A stretch of DNA of 64,000 bases from Burkholderiales bacterium (GCA_028868305.1 JAGWUS010000008.1:21412-85411); one strand, 5' to 3'; positions 47,193 to 57,524 are shown, counted from the stretch's first letter. Translations and numbers: made by a program. Notes: generated by a model not told the origin, from the sequence alone.

Positions 47193-47669
47193 ATGGCGAT
47201 CGTTGTCAACAAACCCCTCCCCGAATTTGAAGCCAATGCCACCGGTGGTATCAAGGTATCCAACACCACCCATGTTGGTAAAACCATGGTGCTGTATTTC
47301 TACCCCAAAGACAACACCCCGGGTTGTACCACCGAAGCCATGCAGTTTCGGGACAAATACAAGGATTTCGTGAAAGCCGGCGCCACCGTATTCGGCGTTT
47401 CGCGCGACAACATGAAATCCCACGATGAGTTCAAGATCAAGTTGGAACTGCCTTTTGAGTTGATTGCCGACACGGAAGAAAAAATGTGCCATATGTTTGG
47501 CGTGGTCAAGAACAAGATCATGTACGGTAAGAAGGTCAAAGGCATTGAACGCAGCACCTTCCTGATCGGGGCCGATGGCCTGCTCAAGGAAGAGTGGCGC
47601 GGTCTGAAGGTGCCTGGTCATGTGGACGAAGTCCTCAAAGCCGTCAAAGCACTGAAAAAAGCCTCCTGA
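47193..47669 (+). CDS. bcp: Thioredoxin-dependent peroxiredoxin, Bcp/PrxQ type
   Basis: A 158-residue peroxiredoxin that reduces hydroperoxides. The peroxidatic cysteine is Cys45 in YPKDNTPGCTTEAMQFRD. E. coli Bcp has its resolving cysteine five residues later; here that position is Met50, and the only other cysteine is Cys99 (EEKMCHMFG). Either Cys99 resolves, or the enzyme works as a 1-Cys type. The gene is single, with a strong terminator about 110 bases downstream. Confidence 0.93.
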   Translation: MAIVVNKPLPEFEANATGGIKVSNTTHVGKTMVLYFYPKDNTPGCTTEAMQFRDKYKDFVKAGATVFGVSRDNMKSHDEFKIKLELPFELIADTEEKMCHMFGVVKNKIMYGKKVKGIERSTFLIGADGLLKEEWRGLKVPGHVDEVLKAVKALKKAS

Positions 47670-47777
47670 CAGCTTGACTATTTCGGGCCTGTTGTTTTGG
47701 CACACGCTGGTACAGCGGTGCCTTGCGACTCATGCATAATGGGTTTCATGCCGTTGATTCCTGCGACCGCGTTTCTC

Positions 47778-47810
47778 AAAAAAGCCGCCTTGGCTCAAGG
47801 CGGCTTTTTT
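47778..47810. terminator. Strong symmetric terminator between bcp and phoH
   Basis: Hairpin AAAAAAGCCGCCTTG-GCTC-(reverse arm) ending in TTTTTT, perfectly paired over fifteen bases. It works in principle in both directions and separates bcp from the phoH-type gene. Confidence 0.9.
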
Positions 47811-47859
47811 GCTTTTACGGCATCCATTTTTCAATCCAACCAAGTGCGAGCCACACTCC

Positions 47860-49524
47860 ATGCCATTGCCTCCCGCCCCCACCAAACGTGCTGACAGGGT
47901 TTCACCCAAGGCTTTCAATGCGCCTGCCCGCAGCACACCAGCAACTCAGAGAAAACCCCAACGCGCAGAAGGGGCACAGGCGCGGGCTGTCGTTTCAACT
48001 CCAGCCGATAAGTCGTCCTCCAGAGTTACCCCACGATCCGTTGCACCCGTGCTGCTGACCGAAGGCAGAATTCCTGTTGCGGCACCCGCTCTGACCGCAT
48101 CAGCACCCGCACGTACCAAACGACGTGCCCGTACTGGCCCCACCAAACTCTTCGTGCTCGACACCAATGTCCTGTTGCACGACCCGATGTGCCTTTTCCG
48201 CTTTGAAGAGCACGACATTTTCCTACCCATGATCGTCCTTGAGGAACTCGACGGTCACAAGAAGGGAATGACCGAAGTCGCACGCAATGCGCGCCAGACC
48301 AGCCGTACGCTTGACGCCCTTGCTGGCGCACCGGGTGCCGATATCACGGCGGGCTTCCAGCTCAACAGCACAGGTAACCGCGATGCGGGTGGCAAGCTGC
48401 TGTTCCAGACCCAGCCCCTCGACTACCACCTGCCAACTAGCCTGCCGCAAGGCAAGGCTGACAACCAGATTCTGGGGGTCGTGGAAGCCCTGCGCACCAA
48501 ATACGCTCCCCGTGAAGTGGTGCTGGTGTCCAAAGACATCAACATGCGCGTCAAGGCACGGGCGCTGGGCCTGGCGACCGACGACTACCAGAACGACAAG
48601 ACGCTGGAAGATGGTGATTTGCTGTACTCCGGCGCACTGGCGTTGCCCACCGACTTTTGGGCAACCCACGGCCAGACGGTCGAAAGCTGGCAACAGGGCC
48701 CCCACACTTTCTACAAGGTGGATGGACCGGTCGTACCGAGCATGCTGATCAACCAGTTTGTGTATTTCGAGTCACCCGGGGAACCCAGCCTGTACGCCCG
48801 CGTGACGGAAATTCGCGGTACTACAGCGGTTCTCAAGACACTCAAGGACTTTACGCACCTCAAGAACGCCGTCTGGGGTGTAACGGCCCGCAACCGGGAG
48901 CAGAACTTCGCGATGAATCTGCTGACCGACCCGGAAGTGGACTTCGTCACGCTCACCGGCACCGCCGGTACCGGCAAGACCCTGATGGCCTTGGCCGCTG
49001 GCCTGACCCAGGTGCTGGACGACCGCCGCTACACCGAGATCATCGTCACCCGCGCCACCGTGAGCGTAGGTGAAGACATCGGCTTCCTGCCCGGCACCGA
49101 AGAAGAAAAAATGGGGCCCTGGATGGGCGCACTGGACGACAACCTCGAAGTGCTGGGCAAGACCGACACCAGCGCCGGCGAATGGGGTCGTGCCGCCACC
49201 AACGAACTGATCCGTAGCCGCATCAAGATCAAGAGCATGAACTTCATGCGTGGGCGCACCTTCCTGAACAAGTACGTCATCATTGACGAAGCCCAGAATC
49301 TGACCCCCAAACAGATGAAAACACTGATCACGCGTGCGGGCCCCGGCACCAAGATCATCTGCATGGGTAATCTGGCGCAGATTGATACGCCCTACCTGAC
49401 CGAAGGCTCCTCCGGGCTGACCTATGCGGTAGACCGCTTCAAGGGCTGGCCACATGGCGGGCACATTACCCTGGCCCGCGGCGAGCGTTCACGCTTGGCT
49501 GACTTCGCCAGCGAAGTGCTATAA
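47860..49524 (+). CDS. PhoH family protein with N-terminal PIN domain (PhoH2-like)
   Basis: A 554-residue protein. Residues 1-95 are basic, proline/alanine-rich and disordered. Residues about 96-230 form a PIN RNase domain (LFVLDTNVLLHDP, with the acidic residue of IVLEELDGHKKG). The last 250 residues are the PhoH ATPase with Walker A TGTAGTGKTLMALAAG and Walker B YVIIDEAQNLTPKQMKTL. PIN-PhoH proteins are known to couple RNA unwinding with cleavage. ATG 47860 (MPLPPAPTKR) is chosen since homology does not extend upstream. It is convergent with dnaB. Its TAA stop lies inside the core of a dispersed repeat. Confidence 0.92.
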   Translation: MPLPPAPTKRADRVSPKAFNAPARSTPATQRKPQRAEGAQARAVVSTPADKSSSRVTPRSVAPVLLTEGRIPVAAPALTASAPARTKRRARTGPTKLFVLDTNVLLHDPMCLFRFEEHDIFLPMIVLEELDGHKKGMTEVARNARQTSRTLDALAGAPGADITAGFQLNSTGNRDAGGKLLFQTQPLDYHLPTSLPQGKADNQILGVVEALRTKYAPREVVLVSKDINMRVKARALGLATDDYQNDKTLEDGDLLYSGALALPTDFWATHGQTVESWQQGPHTFYKVDGPVVPSMLINQFVYFESPGEPSLYARVTEIRGTTAVLKTLKDFTHLKNAVWGVTARNREQNFAMNLLTDPEVDFVTLTGTAGTGKTLMALAAGLTQVLDDRRYTEIIVTRATVSVGEDIGFLPGTEEEKMGPWMGALDDNLEVLGKTDTSAGEWGRAATNELIRSRIKIKSMNFMRGRTFLNKYVIIDEAQNLTPKQMKTLITRAGPGTKIICMGNLAQIDTPYLTEGSSGLTYAVDRFKGWPHGGHITLARGERSRLADFASEVL

Positions 49525-49566
49525 ATTAAGTAGCTGCTTGTTCAATATTGACGGGGGCTAGAGGCC
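49518..49566 (+). repeat. Dispersed repeat GCTAY-N7-RTAGC, copy 5, long form
   Basis: Core GCTATAAATTAAGTAGC at 49518-49534; its TAA is the phoH stop codon. It continues with TGCTTG and ends in GGGGCTAGAGGCC, similar to the distal part of copy 2 (GCGGGCCGGAGGCC). Confidence 0.65.
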
Positions 49567-49589
49567 AATAAGGCTTTTAGTCTTTGTTA

Positions 49590-50993
49590 TTAGTAGTCAC
49601 CGCCAGCACCACTGGCCAGGCTCTCGAACTTGGTGATATTGCGCAGGAAAGCCAGCTTGACCGTGCCCGTCGGGCCGTTACGCTGCTTGGCGATAATGAC
49701 TTCAGCAACGCCAGGCTCCTTGCAGGCATCCTTGGTGTAGTACTCGTCCCGGTAAATGAACATGATGATGTCGGCATCCTGCTCGATGGCGCCCGATTCA
49801 CGCAAGTCGCTCATCATGGGGCGCTTGTCGGGGCGCTGTTCCACGCTGCGGTTGAGCTGGGATAGCGCGATCACGGGGCACTTGAGTTCACGCGCCAGCA
49901 TCTTCAGACCTCGGGAAATTTCACCCAGCTCAGTGGCGCGGTTTTCGCCATCACCCGCAGATCCGCTCATCAGTTGCAGGTAGTCGACAACGATGAGGCC
50001 GAGCTGCCCGCACTGGCGTGACAGGCGCCGGGCATTGGCGCGCAGTTCGCTGGAAGTCAGTCCCGCGCTCTCGTCAATGTGCAGCGAGATGGTGCGCAGC
50101 TTCTCGATGGCTTCGGACAGGCGGGGCCATTCCTCGTCGGTGAGTTTGCCCGTACGCAAGTGGCCCTGGTCAATGCGGCCAATGGAACCCACGATACGCA
50201 CCGCCAGTTGGGCCGCGCCCATTTCCATGGAAAACACGGCAACCGGCAACCCTTCGTTCAGGGCCACATGCTCTGCGATATTGATCGCAAGTGCTGTTTT
50301 ACCCATCGAGGGACGGGCAGCCAGCACAATCAGGTCACCGGCCTGCAAACCAGCTGTCATGCGGTCCAGGTCATAAAAACCACTGGGCACCCCGGTCACA
50401 TCGTTGGGGTTGTCGGCCATTTCCTGCACCCGATCCAGGAGGTTGACCACCAGGGTGTCCATGCCCTGAAAACCCTGTTTGTTGCGCTTGCCCTGTTCGC
50501 CGATGTTGAAAATCTTCTGCTCGGACTCGTCAACAATGTCGGCAACAGGCCGTCCCTTGGGATTGAAGGCGTTGGTGGCGATTTCGTCGCTGGCACTGAC
50601 CAGCTTGCGCAGGATGGAGCGGTCGCGCACGATCTCGGCGTAGCGGCGGATGTTGCTGGCACTGGGCACGTACTGGGCCAGCGAATTCAGGTAGGCCAGT
50701 CCGCCAATTTCTTCGGCCTTGCCCTGGCTCTGCAGGTGCTCATACACCGTGATCACGTCCGCCGGCTTGCTGGCATTCACCAGGGTACCAATGGCACCGT
50801 AAATCAACTTGTGCTCGTAGCGGTAGAAGTCCCCTTCCAGCAAAACATCCCCGACCCGGTCCCACGCGTCGTTGTCCAGCAGCAACCCGCCAAGCACGCT
50901 GGATTCACCCTCAATCGAGTGCGGAGGGATGCGCAACTGCGCGATCTGGCGGTCTTGACCGTAGTCGTCTACGGCGGAAAGTACGGCTGACAT
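49590..50993 (-). CDS. dnaB: Replicative DNA helicase
   Basis: Hexameric 5'-3' helicase of the replication fork, 467 residues. The N-terminal DnaB domain starts [22 protein letters not shown]. The RecA-like C domain has Walker [36 protein letters not shown], Walker [11 protein letters not shown] and the arginine region [21 protein letters not shown]. No intein is present. ATG 50993 has AAGGA upstream. It follows the rpsF-priB-rpsR-rplI operon, from which it is separated by a terminator. Confidence 0.97.
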   Translation of the reverse strand: MSAVLSAVDDYGQDRQIAQLRIPPHSIEGESSVLGGLLLDNDAWDRVGDVLLEGDFYRYEHKLIYGAIGTLVNASKPADVITVYEHLQSQGKAEEIGGLAYLNSLAQYVPSASNIRRYAEIVRDRSILRKLVSASDEIATNAFNPKGRPVADIVDESEQKIFNIGEQGKRNKQGFQGMDTLVVNLLDRVQEMADNPNDVTGVPSGFYDLDRMTAGLQAGDLIVLAARPSMGKTALAINIAEHVALNEGLPVAVFSMEMGAAQLAVRIVGSIGRIDQGHLRTGKLTDEEWPRLSEAIEKLRTISLHIDESAGLTSSELRANARRLSRQCGQLGLIVVDYLQLMSGSAGDGENRATELGEISRGLKMLARELKCPVIALSQLNRSVEQRPDKRPMMSDLRESGAIEQDADIIMFIYRDEYYTKDACKEPGVAEVIIAKQRNGPTGTVKLAFLRNITKFESLASGAGGDY

Positions 50994-51121
50994 GGTGAAT
51001 TCCTTAATGCCCCTGATGCTACGCGGAGCACAGCTTCACGTCGAGTGAAAAGCCTGGGCACAACCGGGGAACAAGCTGTGCGTAAGATGTGCAAATCCGG
51101 GGATAAGCAATTGCAACAACG

Positions 51122-51156
51122 AAAAAAGCCGCAAGGGAAACAACCCTGGCGGCTTT
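51122..51156 (-). terminator. Terminator of the rpsF-priB-rpsR-rplI operon
   Basis: On the minus strand, AAAGCCGCCAGGG and CCCTTGCGGCTTT pair around a short loop, followed by a run of T (AAAAAA on the plus strand at 51122-51127). It lies 40 bases after rplI. Confidence 0.88.
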
Positions 51157-51196
51157 GTGTGTTCCCCAGCACCCAAAGGCACGGGGTCAGTGGCGT

Positions 51197-51649
51197 TTAG
51201 GCAGTTTCGCCGTACACGGACACGGTGATGCCGACCACCACGTCCGTGTGCAGAGCCACGCTCACGGTGCTGTCGCTCACGATCTTGATGGGACCGTTGG
51301 GCATGCGGATTTGCGACTTGACGACCTTGTAACCGGCCTTGACCAGTTCTTCAGCGATGTCATGGTTGGTCACAGAACCGAACAAACGTCCGTCCACACC
51401 AGCCTTTTGTGTCAGCTTGATGGTGGTGCCACCGAGCTTCTCGCCCAGAGCCTGGCACTCGGCCAGCTTGGCTGCAGCGATTTTTTCCAGTTCAGCGCGG
51501 CGGGCTTCGAATTCTGCCTTGGCAGCTTCGGTGGCACGGCGTGCACGGCCGGAAGGAATCAGGAAGTTACGGGCATAGCCATCTTTAACCTTGACGATTT
51601 CGCCGAGGTTGCCGAGGTTCACGACCTTATCGAGCAGAATGATTTGCAT
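51197..51649 (-). CDS. rplI: 50S ribosomal protein L9
   Basis: A 150-residue ribosomal protein. The N-terminal domain [19 protein letters not shown] and [16 protein letters not shown] is the L9 signature, followed by the long connecting helix ([20 protein letters not shown]) and the C domain. Last gene of the operon; 12 bp after rpsR. Confidence 0.97.
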   Translation of the reverse strand: MQIILLDKVVNLGNLGEIVKVKDGYARNFLIPSGRARRATEAAKAEFEARRAELEKIAAAKLAECQALGEKLGGTTIKLTQKAGVDGRLFGSVTNHDIAEELVKAGYKVVKSQIRMPNGPIKIVSDSTVSVALHTDVVVGITVSVYGETA

Positions 51650-51661
51650 GGTCGGTGCTCC

Positions 51662-51943
51662 TTAGATCTTGTGCTGGTCGCTGTAAGGCAGCAGCGCGAG
51701 GAAACGCGCGCGCTTGATAGCGGTGTTCAGTTGGCGCTGGAAAATGGCGCGGGTGCCGGTCAGGCGTGCGGGAATGATCTTGCCGTTTTCGGCAATGAAG
51801 TCACGCAGCGTGTCGATGTCCTTGTAGTCAATCTCTTCCACACCGGTCACGGTGAAGCGGCAGAAGCGCTTGCGCTTGAACAGCAGGGATTGCGTATTGC
51901 GCTTGGGGCGCTTGTCTTTGTTGAAACGTTTTGGTCCGGGCAT
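51662..51943 (-). CDS. rpsR: 30S ribosomal protein S18
   Basis: A 93-residue protein with the S18 core [25 protein letters not shown] and [19 protein letters not shown]18 binds S6, which is encoded by the first gene of the same operon. The start codon is 16 bp after priB. Confidence 0.97.
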   Translation of the reverse strand: MPGPKRFNKDKRPKRNTQSLLFKRKRFCRFTVTGVEEIDYKDIDTLRDFIAENGKIIPARLTGTRAIFQRQLNTAIKRARFLALLPYSDQHKI

Positions 51944-51959
51944 GATGGACTCCTAAAAA

Positions 51960-52253
51960 TTAATCTTGCAAAAAATCTTGAATGTGAAAAACAACCGATT
52001 TGCCCTGGCGTGCATTGGCAAGAAAACCGCTGAAGTTCCAGACACTGCCTATGGCCTGCTTTGCAAGCCGCTCTGCCAGTGTTCCGAAAGCCACTGCTTT
52101 CATTGCCACCTTCACTGTCCGCTTTCCACCGGCTTCCACTACCTCTGACTCGTGTTCGAGTCGCAGATTCAGGGCTGGCAGACCTGCCGGGGTGTAACGC
52201 ATGGCTTCAACCTCTGCGATACAAGCCGTCAATTTCAGTGAATTGGTGTGCAC
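51960..52253 (-). CDS. priB: Primosomal replication protein N
   Basis: A 97-residue single-stranded-DNA-binding OB-fold protein that helps PriA restart stalled forks. Beginning TNSLKLTACIAEVEAMRYTPAGLPALNLRLEHE and ending NFSGFLANARQGKSVVFHIQDF, it matches PriB. The start is a GTG at 52253 with GGAG almost adjacent, an unusually short spacing. Its place between rpsF and rpsR is the usual one in Beta- and Gammaproteobacteria. Confidence 0.9.
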   Translation of the reverse strand: MHTNSLKLTACIAEVEAMRYTPAGLPALNLRLEHESEVVEAGGKRTVKVAMKAVAFGTLAERLAKQAIGSVWNFSGFLANARQGKSVVFHIQDFLQD

Positions 52254-52274
52254 TCTCCGTGGGAAATTGGCGTC

Positions 52275-52640
52275 TTAGGCCTGGTACTCAGCTTGCTGAG
52301 CCTTGCGTGTTTCTTCACGCTCAACGGTTTTCATCATGGAGGATGGGCCGGTTTCAGCCTTCTTCTTCAAGACAGTCAGGTGGCGCAGCACGGCGTCGTT
52401 GAACTTGAACGCGTGTTCGAGTTCGGACATCACAGCCTGATCGGCTTCGATATTGACGCACAGGTAGTGGGCCTTGGCCAGCTTATTAATCATGTAGACC
52501 ATCTGACGACGGCCCCAGTCTTCAACACGGTGCACCTTGCCACCGCCAGCGGTGATCATGCCCTTGTAACGTTCCAGCATGGCAGGAACCTGCTCGCTCT
52601 GATCCGGGTGGATCATGAGGATGATTTCATAATGACGCAT
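52275..52640 (-). CDS. rpsF: 30S ribosomal protein S6
   Basis: A 121-residue protein, [44 protein letters not shown] and [13 protein letters not shown] being S6 hallmarks. The ATG follows AAGGAGTATCA. First gene of rpsF-priB-rpsR-rplI. A promoter-like element and a leader hairpin lie upstream. Confidence 0.97.
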   Translation of the reverse strand: MRHYEIILMIHPDQSEQVPAMLERYKGMITAGGGKVHRVEDWGRRQMVYMINKLAKAHYLCVNIEADQAVMSELEHAFKFNDAVLRHLTVLKKKAETGPSSMMKTVEREETRKAQQAEYQA

Positions 52641-52672
52641 TGATACTCCTTGTGGATGTCCCCGAGCTCGAC

Positions 52673-52697
52673 CCAGGGTTAGAAAAGCTGCCCCTGG
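52673..52697 (-). other. Leader hairpin upstream of rpsF
   Basis: Six-base arms CCAGGG and CCCTGG with a 13-base loop in the rpsF 5' leader, about 30-60 bases before the start codon. S6:S18-binding leader structures are known in other bacteria, so this may be an autoregulatory element. I cannot confirm the binding motif. Confidence 0.35.
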
Positions 52698-52731
52698 CGT
52701 CTAGACAGGATGCAGCAAGGCTCAGCCTCTG

Positions 52732-52761
52732 ATTATAGCCTGAACCGACGCCACCACACAA
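52732..52761 (-). promoter_or_regulatory. Candidate promoter of the rpsF operon
   Basis: On the minus strand TTGTGT, 18 bases, then a perfect TATAAT, located about 95 bases before rpsF and immediately after the symporter gene end. Confidence 0.55.
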
Positions 52762-52767
52762 TCGCTG

Positions 52768-55047
52768 CTACCGCACCTTTCCGGCCGTCGTGACCAGACT
52801 GACCAGAATCGTTACGGCAAATCCGCAGGCCACACCAAACACGCCTGCCGATACCGGCTGAATGTCCCACCAGCGCCCATCCCCGGACAGCCCCATCCAC
52901 TGACGGACTACCGGCTGGTTTGCAGCCATGTAATACACACTTACTCCCAGCCCGGCCAGCATTCCGGCCACCGCACCTGCACGGGTTGTCCGTTGCCAGA
53001 AAATACCCAACACCATGGCAGGCACAAACGCCGCGCCTGCCAGCGAGAACGAGGCCGATACCAGATACAGGATTCCGGCGGGCCGCTGCGCCGCCACATA
53101 GGCCGCAATCAGGGCCACCACCAGCAGGGCAAACTTGGACCACATGACCCTGCGCATGGCCTCTGCCTTGCTGTTCACCCCGTCGAAATACGCGTCATGG
53201 GCGACCGCGTTGCCAATCGTCAAAAGCAGTCCGTCGGCGGTGGAAAGTGCCGCAGCAAGCCCTCCCGCAGCCACCAGCACTGAAATAACGTAGGGAAGAC
53301 CGCTGATCTCGGGACTGGCCAGCATCACTAGGTCGGGGCCTATCTTGAGTTCCGCGAACTGCAAAATGTGGTCGCCATTGACATCGGCGTAAGACAACAA
53401 GGCGGGATCGCGCGACCATTGCGCCATCCAGCCCGGTAGGCTGTCATAAGGCTGCCCCACCAGATGCGCCATCACCTCAAACTTGACCAGAACCGCCAGC
53501 GCTGGCGCAGAGAGGTAGAGCAAAGCAATAAAAATCAGGGACCAGGCCACAGACCGGCGAGTCTCTGCAACCGTTGGCGTGGTGTAAAAACGCGTCAGTA
53601 AATGGGGCAGACCGGTGGTTCCCACCATCAGGCAAAACATCAGCGCAAGAAAATTATTGCGGGAACTCTGAAACGCTTTCTGCTCGCTTTCGCTTCCCTT
53701 CGGATCACCGGCAAAGGGGGCGTTGTGGCCCGGCATGCCGCCAAGGGGGCGGGCGCGCTCCCGGTAATCAGCAGCAGCACGGGCCCACCGTTCGCGGGCC
53801 GTATTAGCATCCTTGGGAACTGCAGCGAGTTCACGGCGCAGGGCGTTGGCCGCATCCGAATCCGCGCGGACTCCGACGAAAGCAGCCAGCCTGGCGCGCA
53901 ACTCCCGCCGCTCTGCCAATAATGCGGCATCAACGTCTAGCAGACGCCGCTCCATCTCGTCGGCCCTGCGCGCATACTCATCGATCACTGCCCGCTCGGC
54001 AGGTGAGTTGCGCAAATTGTCTTCCATGATGGCAATCTTCTGCAATTGCTGTCCGTAAGCTATTGGTGCAAAAGGATTGCCCAGCTGCTTGAAAGAGAGC
54101 CAGGACACCGGGATGAGAAACGCCAGAATAATGACCACATACTGCACCGCCTGGGTCCAGGTCACGGCACGCATCCCGCCCAGAAAGGAGCACACCAACA
54201 CGCCACCAAGCCCAAGAAGAATCCCAATTTCAAAATGCACACCAGTCAGGCGGGAAGTGATCAGCCCCACACCATAAATCTGGGCCACAACGTAGGTAAA
54301 CGACACCAGAATGGCGGCCATGGCCGCGATTATGCGGGGCCAGTTGCCGCCAAACCGCGCGGCGAAATAATCCGGTACGGTATACAGGTTCATGCGCCGC
54401 AGGTAGGGTGCCACCAGCAAGGCGACAAGGCAAAACCCGCCTGTCCAGCCCAGGATATAGGCCAGCCCACCAGGCTGCTCGCCCGAACCCGAAAAACCCT
54501 GCAGATACAGGCCCCCCGCCATGCTGATGAACGAAGCCGCGCTCATCCAGTCAGCCGCAGTGGCCATGCCGTTGTAAACCGCGGGAATACGGCGTGCCGC
54601 AACGTAATACTCTGCGGCATCCGCGGTGCGACCATAAACACCGATCACAGCATACAGAACCAGTGTGGACGAAAGAAAAATCCCGGCAACCCAGGCTTTG
54701 GGCAGACCAAAGCGCTCTGCAATCGCCAGCGCCAGAAGAAAGACCAGCAAACCCGCGATGTAGGTGGCAAACCGCCAGTGCAAGCGCCGCTTGCGCGCCT
54801 CAAATCCCGCGTAATTAAAACCCGGTTCAGGCCCTTCGCGGCGGTTTTCGCGCCAGGCGAAGTACACCACCACAAATATGAAGACGAGCACCGAACCCTG
54901 GGCCGCAAACCAGAAACCAATAGGCCAGCCGGCGAACAGTCCCTTTAGATCCCGGGCAAAAAAGACGACACCAAACGACGCAACAAACCATAGCGCCAAA
55001 AGCCCTGCATGCAGAGACCAGCGGCGCTGTGGGGTTGCCGCTGTCAT
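52768..55047 (-). CDS. Sodium:solute symporter with fused small subunit (DUF4212 + SSS, VC_2705-like)
   Basis: A 759-residue membrane protein. Residues about 8-80 match the small subunit of two-part sodium/solute symporters ([34 protein letters not shown]). Residues about 90-755 are an SSS-family transporter ([53 protein letters not shown]). In many bacteria these are two genes; here they are one. A 140-residue hydrophilic, charged insertion (about 323-465) and an EF-hand-like loop [13 protein letters not shown] (555-566) are notable. Members of this group carry acetate, propionate or similar acids, but the substrate here is not known. The ATG overlaps the ppsA stop by four bases, so it is the second gene of a ppsA transcript. 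Confidence 0.85.
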   Translation of the reverse strand: MTAATPQRRWSLHAGLLALWFVASFGVVFFARDLKGLFAGWPIGFWFAAQGSVLVFIFVVVYFAWRENRREGPEPGFNYAGFEARKRRLHWRFATYIAGLLVFLLALAIAERFGLPKAWVAGIFLSSTLVLYAVIGVYGRTADAAEYYVAARRIPAVYNGMATAADWMSAASFISMAGGLYLQGFSGSGEQPGGLAYILGWTGGFCLVALLVAPYLRRMNLYTVPDYFAARFGGNWPRIIAAMAAILVSFTYVVAQIYGVGLITSRLTGVHFEIGILLGLGGVLVCSFLGGMRAVTWTQAVQYVVIILAFLIPVSWLSFKQLGNPFAPIAYGQQLQKIAIMEDNLRNSPAERAVIDEYARRADEMERRLLDVDAALLAERRELRARLAAFVGVRADSDAANALRRELAAVPKDANTARERWARAAADYRERARPLGGMPGHNAPFAGDPKGSESEQKAFQSSRNNFLALMFCLMVGTTGLPHLLTRFYTTPTVAETRRSVAWSLIFIALLYLSAPALAVLVKFEVMAHLVGQPYDSLPGWMAQWSRDPALLSYADVNGDHILQFAELKIGPDLVMLASPEISGLPYVISVLVAAGGLAAALSTADGLLLTIGNAVAHDAYFDGVNSKAEAMRRVMWSKFALLVVALIAAYVAAQRPAGILYLVSASFSLAGAAFVPAMVLGIFWQRTTRAGAVAGMLAGLGVSVYYMAANQPVVRQWMGLSGDGRWWDIQPVSAGVFGVACGFAVTILVSLVTTAGKVR

Positions 55048-57440
55048 TTGCCGGCGAGTTGCTGCCAGGTCGCGATAACAGAGTCTGGATTCAGGGAAAT
55101 GGATGAAATACCCTGCTCTTCCAGCCATGCGGCAAAGTCCGGATGGTCGCTGGGGCCCTGGCCGCAGATACCGATGTACTTACCTTGCTTGCGGCAGGCG
55201 CGTATCGCCAGGCTGATCAAGGCCTTCACGGCCGGATCGCGCTCATCAAAGTCGGCTGCCAGGAGCTCCAGACCGGAGTCACGGTCCAGCCCCAGAGTCA
55301 GCTGGGTCAAATCGTTGGAACCTATGGAGAAACCATCGAAAAATTCCAGGAACTGCTCGGCCAGGATGGCATTGCTGGGGATCTCGCACATCATGATCAG
55401 CTTAAGTTCATTCTCACCGCGCTTGAGGCCATGCTTGCCCAGCAACTCGGTCACCTTCCTGGCCTGACCCAGGGTGCGTACAAACGGCACCATTACCTGC
55501 ACATTGCTCAGGCCCATGTCATTGCGTACCCGTTTCAGAGCTTCGCACTCCATCGCGAAGGCTTCGCCAAAATCGGCAGACACATAACGCGCCGCGCCGC
55601 GGAAGCCGAGCATGGGGTTTTCTTCCTCAGGCTCGTAGCGGCTGCCGCCAATGAGCTTACGGTATTCGTTGCTCTTGAAATCGGACAAACGCACGATCAC
55701 GGGTTTGGGCCAGAACGCCGCGGCTATCGTGGCGACCCCTTCTGCCACGCGATCTACATAAAAGGCGCGTGGCGAGGCGTGGCCACGGGCCACCGACTCG
55801 ACCGCCTTTTTTAGATCGGTATCGACATTGGGGTAGTCCAGGATCGCCTTGGGGTGCACACCAATGTTGTTATTGATGATGAATTCCAGCCGGGCCAGGC
55901 CCACGCCCTGGTTGGGCAACTGGCAGAAATCGAAGGCCAGCTGAGGGTTGCCCACGTTCATCATGATCTTGACGGGGATCTCGGGCATCGCGCCGCGCTG
56001 CACCTCGGAGACTTCGGTTTCCAAAAGTCCGTCGTAGATGAAGCCGGTGTCACCTTCTGCGCAACTCACGGTGACCAACATGCCGTCCTTGAGTGCCTCT
56101 GTGGCGTGGCCGCAGCCCACCACCGCTGGAATGCCCAGTTCACGCGCAATGATGGCCGCGTGGCAGGTACGGCCGCCGCGGTTGGTCACAATGGCAGAGG
56201 CTCGCTTCATTACCGGCTCCCAGTTGGGGTCGGTCATGTCGGTCACCAGAATGTCGCCGGCCTGTACCTTGTCCATCTCGCTGATGTTGTGCACGATGCG
56301 TACCGGACCGGTACCAATCTTCTGCCCAATCGCGCGACCTTCCACCAGCACGGTGCCTTTACCTACCAGCTTGTAACGGTGCTCCACCGAATTGCCGGCC
56401 TGGCTCTTCACCGTCTCGGGGCGTGCCTGCAGGATGTACAGCTCGCCATCCACACCATCTTTGCCCCATTCAATGTCCATCGGGCGACCATAGTGCTCCT
56501 CGATGATCACCGCATAACGTGCCAGTTGCTCTACATCCGCGTCGGTCAGGGAATAACGATTGCGCATTTCGGTGGGCACATCGGTGGTCTTGATCAGCTT
56601 GCCGCCCGCCGCGGCCTTTTCCTCGGCGCTGGTGAACACCATCTGGATCAGTTTGGAACCCAGGCTGCGGCGAATCAATGCACGCTTGCCGGCCTTGAGC
56701 ATGGGCTTGTGTACATAGAACTCGTCAGGGTTCACCGCCCCCTGCACCACCGTTTCACCCAGACCAAAGCTGGAGGTAATAAAGACCACATCGGAAAAAC
56801 CCGACTCGGTGTCGATGGTAAACATCACGCCGGAGGCACCAATATCGGAGCGCACCATGCGCTGGATGCCAGCGCTCAGGGCCACATGCTCATGGGCAAA
56901 GCCCTTGTGCACCCGGTAGCTGATGGCACGATCGTTGTACAGGGAGGCAAAGACCTCGCGGATCTTGTGCAGGATGTCGTCAATGCCGTGCACGTTCAGG
57001 AATGTTTCCTGCTGCCCGGCGAAAGAAGCATCCGGCAAATCCTCGGCAGTCGCGGAGGAACGCACGGCAAATGTGGCGTCGGCGTTGCCAGCGCTCAGTA
57101 CCGTAAAAGCGTCACGGATTCCTTTTTCCAATTCGGGCGGAAAGGGCTGGACCTCCACCATAGCGCGGATTTCCGCACCCACCTGGGCCAGGGCGCGCAC
57201 GTCCTCGGTATCCAGTGCACTCAGGCGCGCGTTGATCTTGTCGGTAAGGCCGTCGAATTTGAGAAATTCGCGGAAGGCATGCGCCGTGGTGGCAAAGCCG
57301 GTCGGCACTTTGACACCATGCGGTAGATGGGAAATCATCTCGCCAAGACTGGCATTTTTGCCGCCGACCGTATCCACATCGGTCATTCGCAGGTTTTCAA
57401 ACGGCACAACCAGATCGGTTGGACTGAACAGTTGAGACAT
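55044..57440 (-). CDS. ppsA: Phosphoenolpyruvate synthase
   Basis: Makes PEP from pyruvate and ATP, the gluconeogenic entry step. The 798 residues fit PpsA (792 in E. coli). The N-terminal ATP-grasp part has [11 protein letters not shown] and [20 protein letters not shown]. The phospho-histidine motif is [19 protein letters not shown]. The C-terminal PEP/pyruvate domain has [19 protein letters not shown] and the active cysteine in [14 protein letters not shown] 57440 ([10 protein letters not shown]) has GGAG eight bases upstream; the track start is 489 bases too early. It is divergent from ppsR and overlaps the symporter gene. Confidence 0.96.
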   Translation of the reverse strand: MSQLFSPTDLVVPFENLRMTDVDTVGGKNASLGEMISHLPHGVKVPTGFATTAHAFREFLKFDGLTDKINARLSALDTEDVRALAQVGAEIRAMVEVQPFPPELEKGIRDAFTVLSAGNADATFAVRSSATAEDLPDASFAGQQETFLNVHGIDDILHKIREVFASLYNDRAISYRVHKGFAHEHVALSAGIQRMVRSDIGASGVMFTIDTESGFSDVVFITSSFGLGETVVQGAVNPDEFYVHKPMLKAGKRALIRRSLGSKLIQMVFTSAEEKAAAGGKLIKTTDVPTEMRNRYSLTDADVEQLARYAVIIEEHYGRPMDIEWGKDGVDGELYILQARPETVKSQAGNSVEHRYKLVGKGTVLVEGRAIGQKIGTGPVRIVHNISEMDKVQAGDILVTDMTDPNWEPVMKRASAIVTNRGGRTCHAAIIARELGIPAVVGCGHATEALKDGMLVTVSCAEGDTGFIYDGLLETEVSEVQRGAMPEIPVKIMMNVGNPQLAFDFCQLPNQGVGLARLEFIINNNIGVHPKAILDYPNVDTDLKKAVESVARGHASPRAFYVDRVAEGVATIAAAFWPKPVIVRLSDFKSNEYRKLIGGSRYEPEEENPMLGFRGAARYVSADFGEAFAMECEALKRVRNDMGLSNVQVMVPFVRTLGQARKVTELLGKHGLKRGENELKLIMMCEIPSNAILAEQFLEFFDGFSIGSNDLTQLTLGLDRDSGLELLAADFDERDPAVKALISLAIRACRKQGKYIGICGQGPSDHPDFAAWLEEQGISSISLNPDSVIATWQQLAGK

Positions 57441-57524
57441 CACAATACTCCAGAGTTTAAAAACCGGCGGCGCAAAATGCGCTAAATTGCAACGATTGTA
57501 GAACCCGTCACCCGGATCCGTGCC

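Noticed and set aside
47670-47777. Possible tRNA or small RNA gene between bcp and the terminator
   Set aside because: No cloverleaf or T-loop sequence was found; it is probably the bcp 3' untranslated region.
55854-57326. 490-codon plus-strand ORF opposite ppsA
   Set aside because: Shadow of ppsA produced by high GC third positions; no protein family features.
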